46,811 nt of DNA from Actinomyces oricola. GTDB lineage: Bacteria; Actinomycetota; Actinomycetes; Actinomycetales; Actinomycetaceae. The DNA is taken from contig NZ_RYFV01000026.1 of NCBI RefSeq assembly GCF_004104015.1, positions 1 through 46,811 on the forward strand, written 5' to 3'. Shown piece by piece: positions 43,544-46,811 of this stretch. Under the pieces are notes generated by a model. It was not told the DNA's origin. It was given only the letters and a program-made list of their open reading frames with translations, and ran no database searches. The position numbers were made by a program, and so were the translations under genes. The stretch's first letter is position 1, and each line of letters opens with the position of its first letter.

Positions 43544-43597
43544 GCCGCACGACCGACGCCCCCGGGGTGTCTCCCCCGGGGGCGTCGATCGTGCGGC
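43544..43597 (-). terminator. Very strong terminator hairpin after pckG
   Basis: Arms of 24 bases (43544-43567 and 43574-43597) pair with a single mismatch around the 6-base loop TGTCTC. The stem includes CGACGCCCCCGGGG. It lies 64 bases past the pckG stop and has no T-run. Confidence 0.9.
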
Positions 43598-43660
43598 TCA
43601 GTGATGGCTCCGTGTTGGCGCAGGGCCGGCCCGCGCCGATCTGGAGCCGTTCTCAGGCGC

Positions 43661-45511
43661 TCAGGCCTGGGCCTTCTTGGCGGCGATGCGCTCGCGGAAC
43701 TTGGCCAGCTGCTCAGTCACGGCCTCGGGGAGCTTGTCGCCGAACTGGGCGAAGTACTCCTCGGTGCCGTCCATCTCAGCGGCCCAGGCGTCGGGGTCAA
43801 TCTCGAAGAGCTTGGCCCAGGTGGCCTCATCCAGGTCCAGGCCCTCAAGGTTGAAGTCCTCGAACTTGGGGTAGCGGCCCGTCACGCCCTCGACGGCCCC
43901 GACCTCGCCGGCGGCGCGCTTGACGATCCAGTCCAGGACGCGCGAGTTCTCGCCATAGCCGGGCCACATGAACTTGCCGTCCTCGTCCTTGCGGAACCAG
44001 TTGACCTGGTAGACCTTCGGGAACTTGTCGCCCAGCTTGTCCTGCATCTCCAGCCAGTGGCTCCAGTAGTCGGCCATGTGGTAGCCGCAGAAGGGGAGCA
44101 TGGCGAAGGGGTCGTGGCGCAGCGAGCCGACCTTGGCGTCCAGGGCGGCGGCAGTGACCTCGGAGGCCACGGAGGCGCCAATGAACACGCCGTGGGCGTT
44201 CTCGTACTGCTCGGCCACCAGCGGCACGTTCGTGGCGCGGCGGCCGCCGAAGAGGATCGCGTCAATCGGGACGCCCGCAGGGGCCTCCCAGTCCGGACAG
44301 ATGATCGGGCACTGCGAGGCGGGCGTGGTGAAACGCGAGTTCGGGTGCGCGGCCTTCTTGCCGGCCTCGGCGTCGGCAGGGGTGTAGTCATTGCCCTGCC
44401 AGTCAATGAGGTGCTCGGGCAGCGGGGCGTCAATGCCCTCCCACCACACATCGCCGTCATCGGTCAAAGCCACGTTGGTGAAGATGGAGTTGGCCTTCAT
44501 GGTCTCCATCGCCATCGGGTTGGTCTCATAGGAGGTGCCCGGGGCGACGCCGAAGAAGCCCGCCTCCGGGTTGATGGCGCGCAGACGGCCGTCCGGGCCG
44601 GGGCGCATCCAGGAGATGTCGTCGCCGATGGTCTCAACCTTGTAGCCCGGAATGGTGGGCTGGAGCATGGCCAGGTTGGTCTTGCCGCAGGCGCTCGGGA
44701 AAGCGGCGGTGACGTGGTACTGCTTGCCGGACTTCTCGTCGGTCAGGCGCAGGATGAGCATGTGCTCGGCCATCCAGCCGTCGCGGCGCGCCATCGTCGA
44801 GGCGATGCGCAGCGCGTAGCACTTCTTGCCCAGCAGGGCGTTGCCGCCGTAGCCCGAGCCGTAGGACCAGATCTCGTTGGTCTCCGGGAAGTGGGTAATG
44901 TACTTCTCCTCGTTGCAGGGCCAGGCGGTGTCCGCCTCGTGAGCGGCCAGCGGGGCGCCCACGGAGTGGACGGCCGGGACCCAGGTGCGACCCTCGTTAA
45001 TGAGGTCCATGGCCTCCGAGCCCATGCGGGTCATAATGCGCATGTTGACCACGACGTAGGGCGAGTCGGTGATCTCAATGCCCAGCTGGGAGATCGGGCC
45101 GCCCAGGGGACCCATGGAGAAGGGGATCACGTAGAGAGTGCGCCCGGCGTAGGCGCCGTCGAACTTCTCGTTGAGAATCTTCTTCATCTCCGCCGGGTCG
45201 TACCAGTTGTTGGTCGGGCCGGCGTCCTCTTCCTTCTCCGAGCAGATGAAGGTGCGGGACTCAACGCGGGCGACGTCGCTGGGCAGCGAACGGGCCAGGA
45301 AGGAGTTGGGGCGCTTCTCGGGGTTGAGGCGGATGAACATGCCGGACTCGACCATCTCATCGGTCAAGCGGGTCCACTCCTCCTCAGAGCCGTCGCAGAA
45401 GTACACCGAGTCAGGCTTGCCGAGCTCCGCAATGCGGGTGACGAAGGCGATGACGTCCTCAGGAGCGTTGGCCGGCGCCGCAGCGCGGACGTCCTTCTCA
45501 GACACGGTCAT
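43661..45511 (-). CDS. pckG: GTP-dependent phosphoenolpyruvate carboxykinase
   Basis: 616 aa from ATG 45511, with AGAAGGGA upstream. It interconverts oxaloacetate and PEP with GTP/GDP, linking the TCA cycle with gluconeogenesis or anaplerosis. The GTP-class P-loop FPSACGKTN has the active Cys at 275. [20 protein letters not shown] and [19 protein letters not shown] are further signatures. The length is typical of the GTP enzyme. It is transcribed away from the LppM-like gene and ends at a strong hairpin. Confidence 0.97.
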   Translation of the reverse strand: MTVSEKDVRAAAPANAPEDVIAFVTRIAELGKPDSVYFCDGSEEEWTRLTDEMVESGMFIRLNPEKRPNSFLARSLPSDVARVESRTFICSEKEEDAGPTNNWYDPAEMKKILNEKFDGAYAGRTLYVIPFSMGPLGGPISQLGIEITDSPYVVVNMRIMTRMGSEAMDLINEGRTWVPAVHSVGAPLAAHEADTAWPCNEEKYITHFPETNEIWSYGSGYGGNALLGKKCYALRIASTMARRDGWMAEHMLILRLTDEKSGKQYHVTAAFPSACGKTNLAMLQPTIPGYKVETIGDDISWMRPGPDGRLRAINPEAGFFGVAPGTSYETNPMAMETMKANSIFTNVALTDDGDVWWEGIDAPLPEHLIDWQGNDYTPADAEAGKKAAHPNSRFTTPASQCPIICPDWEAPAGVPIDAILFGGRRATNVPLVAEQYENAHGVFIGASVASEVTAAALDAKVGSLRHDPFAMLPFCGYHMADYWSHWLEMQDKLGDKFPKVYQVNWFRKDEDGKFMWPGYGENSRVLDWIVKRAAGEVGAVEGVTGRYPKFEDFNLEGLDLDEATWAKLFEIDPDAWAAEMDGTEEYFAQFGDKLPEAVTEQLAKFRERIAAKKAQA

Positions 45512-45733
45512 ATGGAGTCCCTTCTTTAGGGTTGTGTGCGACTCTCGATCGGTCAGGCCCCATCCTCCCCTAAGCCGGAGACACGGTCACGCCACCATAA
45601 GTCCCACATCAGGCCCGGCACAGGCGTACAATCCGGCGGTTTCTCGCCGAATCAGGCCGTTTTCGGGCAGCCGAATCCCTTGACGACCGCTGGTTCCGCC
45701 GTCAGTGAAGCAGGCCCGGTGTAGCGTCTAAGG

Positions 45734-46651
45734 ATGCTCGCGACCGCGTCGACCACACCCCGCCGGCCCGCCGCGCTCCTGGTGGCCGCCGCCTGCCTGA
45801 CCCTGGGCGCCTGCACCGCCCACATGGAGATGACGATCTCGCCGAAGGACAGCTACGACGTCGTCCTGGAGATGCGGGACACCACTGGGGAGGTGATAAC
45901 GGCGGACACCGACTGCGCCAACTACGCCGATCCGGCGATCATTGGCGCCTCGGAGGGGACGAAGGTGACCTCCACGCCCATAGGCGGCGCCGGCGACAAG
46001 GACGGTCTGGGCTGCCTGGTCACTGTCACCGGGGTGAGCATCCCCCAGGCCTCCGAGGAGACCGACGGCGCCCTGGTAGTGCGCGACGGCGACCTCTACG
46101 TGGTCACCATCAGCGGATTGTTCCCCGAGGCGCCCCCGAGCACCGCGCAGCCCGCCGACGCCACCCCGGCCGCCGATAATGCCGCTAATGCCGATAATCC
46201 CGACAACGGGGCCACTCCGCAGGCCGGCGCCGCCCCTGGCGCCCCAACTGCGGGAGGAGCAGAGGCGACCCCCACCATCTCCCTGAACGCCATGGTCGAC
46301 GCCCATCTGACCATCACCTTCCCCGGAGCCGTTGTCGATGCCGGGGGCGGGACTGTCTCGGGCTCCACGGTGTCCTGGGATGACGCGGACGTACTCTCCG
46401 ACGGCGTAAGCGCTTCCGGCTACGCCACCGCCTCCCGCGGGCTGAGCCTCTGGGACCGCTTCGGGGGGTGGATCGCAGGGGCGGTGGCACTCGTTGGGGC
46501 CGCCGTGGCCTGGGCCGGTATCCGTAAGCGCCGCCGCCGCATCGCCGCCGGTGCCGCCCAAGAACGCCGCCGCCCCTGGGTCCGAAGAAGCCGCCGGCGG
46601 GCACGGGGGCGGGGGCGGGCCGAATCTCGCAAGCGGCGTCGTCGATCCTGA
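45734..46651 (+). CDS. LppM-like lipoprotein with C-terminal membrane anchor
   Basis: 305 aa from ATG 45734. The signal peptide ends in the lipobox LGAC (about residues 24-27), followed by THMEMTISPKDSYDVVLEMR, the start of the LppM domain seen in actinobacteria. A low-complexity linker (PADATPAADNAANADNPDN) lies in mid-protein. The region TISLNAMVDAHLTITFPGAV, with SGSTVSWDDADVLSDGVSAS, is the domain's second half. A membrane helix (GWIAGAVALVGAAVAWAGIR) and a very basic cytoplasmic tail close it. Mycobacterial LppM relates to phagosome handling, but its role here is unknown. Confidence 0.82.
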   Translation: MLATASTTPRRPAALLVAAACLTLGACTAHMEMTISPKDSYDVVLEMRDTTGEVITADTDCANYADPAIIGASEGTKVTSTPIGGAGDKDGLGCLVTVTGVSIPQASEETDGALVVRDGDLYVVTISGLFPEAPPSTAQPADATPAADNAANADNPDNGATPQAGAAPGAPTAGGAEATPTISLNAMVDAHLTITFPGAVVDAGGGTVSGSTVSWDDADVLSDGVSASGYATASRGLSLWDRFGGWIAGAVALVGAAVAWAGIRKRRRRIAAGAAQERRRPWVRRSRRRARGRGRAESRKRRRRS

Positions 46652-46657
46652 CACTCC

Positions 46658-46684
46658 GGCATCGTGATCATGGTGCACGATGCC
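46658..46684 (+). terminator. Hairpin after the LppM-like gene
   Basis: Perfect 9-base arms GGCATCGTG (46658-46666) and CACGATGCC (46676-46684) around a 9-base loop, seven bases after the stop. Confidence 0.75.
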
Positions 46685-46707
46685 CCAGGGGCTCGGCAAA
46701 GTTGTTT

Positions 46708-46809
46708 CTATGGTGCTGTGACCAGGCGTGTTGCTTCTGATGGTTCGTAGGTGAGGTGTCGTAGTCGTTCGGCTATGGATGCGTGGGGTCCGTAGGTCAG
46801 GCGTATGAG
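46708..46809 (-). CDS. Partial ORF at the right edge, possible transposase tail
   Basis: A frame enters from the right edge on the minus strand and ends at TAG 46710-46708. It reads LIRLTYGPHASIAERLRHLT and then YEPSEATRLVTAP. The composition is protein-like and its codon use is less GC-biased than the neighbours. The sequence just beyond the stop (GGCTCGGCAAAGTTGTTTCT on the plus strand) could be an IS end, so a transposase is possible, but the family is not recognised. Confidence 0.35.
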   Translation of the reverse strand, partial: LIRLTYGPHASIAERLRHLTYEPSEATRLVTAP

Positions 46810-46811
46810 GC

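Noticed and set aside
43601-45529. 642-aa open frame on the plus strand opposite pckG
   Set aside because: It is a codon-position shadow of pckG, typical of high-GC DNA, with Gly/Val/Leu-biased composition and no recognisable domain.

Overview
High-GC actinobacterial chromosome. The codon use, the frequent GTG starts, an LppM-like lipoprotein, a GTP-type PEP carboxykinase and the pur gene order point to an Actinomyces/Schaalia-like organism. The genus is an inference from these features, not something read directly.

1-900: decayed insertion sequences, comprising the tail of one transposase-like ORF and scraps of an IS3-family element. 1009-14202 (minus strand): one tightly overlapping operon that I read as a type III-D CRISPR effector module. 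Its order is cas10 (HD-less, GGDD intact), csx10, a double-RAMP Cas7, a Csx19-like protein and a large TIGR03986-type RAMP. Three ancillary genes follow: an 833-aa CARF-like/HEPN-like protein, a small protein with an LTPH motif, and a coiled-coil, two-helix membrane protein resembling CorA. No CRISPR array, cas6, cas1 or cas2 is visible in the window. The predicted logic is that RNA-activated Cas10 makes a nucleotide second messenger, which triggers a soluble RNase-like effector and possibly a membrane effector. A VapBC-type toxin-antitoxin pair flanks the operon (14441-15096).

15183-18644: an intergenic relic carrying in-frame shreds of purL and of the cas10 N-terminus. It is followed by a tetR-glycosyltransferase-methyltransferase operon with a palindromic operator/promoter, and by a small membrane protein gene.

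19249-23209: purL and a divergent trehalose synthase-like GT4 glycosyltransferase. 23722-36137: a glycoside-utilisation island. It has a family 5 solute-binding lipoprotein, two Opp/Dpp permeases, two ATPases, an SGNH esterase, a GH2 beta-mannosidase, a GH1 beta-glycosidase, a ROK repressor and a LacI-like protein lacking its DNA-binding domain. A likely beta-mannoside or mixed beta-glycan oligosaccharide pathway is inferred. The island separates purL from purQ/purS.

36456-43106: purQ, purS, two membrane proteins, purC, a proline-rich membrane protein and purD, all on the minus strand. 43117-46811: a fragmentary hypothetical gene, a very strong terminator, pckG, the divergent LppM-like lipoprotein gene and the edge of another ORF. 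No tRNA or rRNA genes were recognised.
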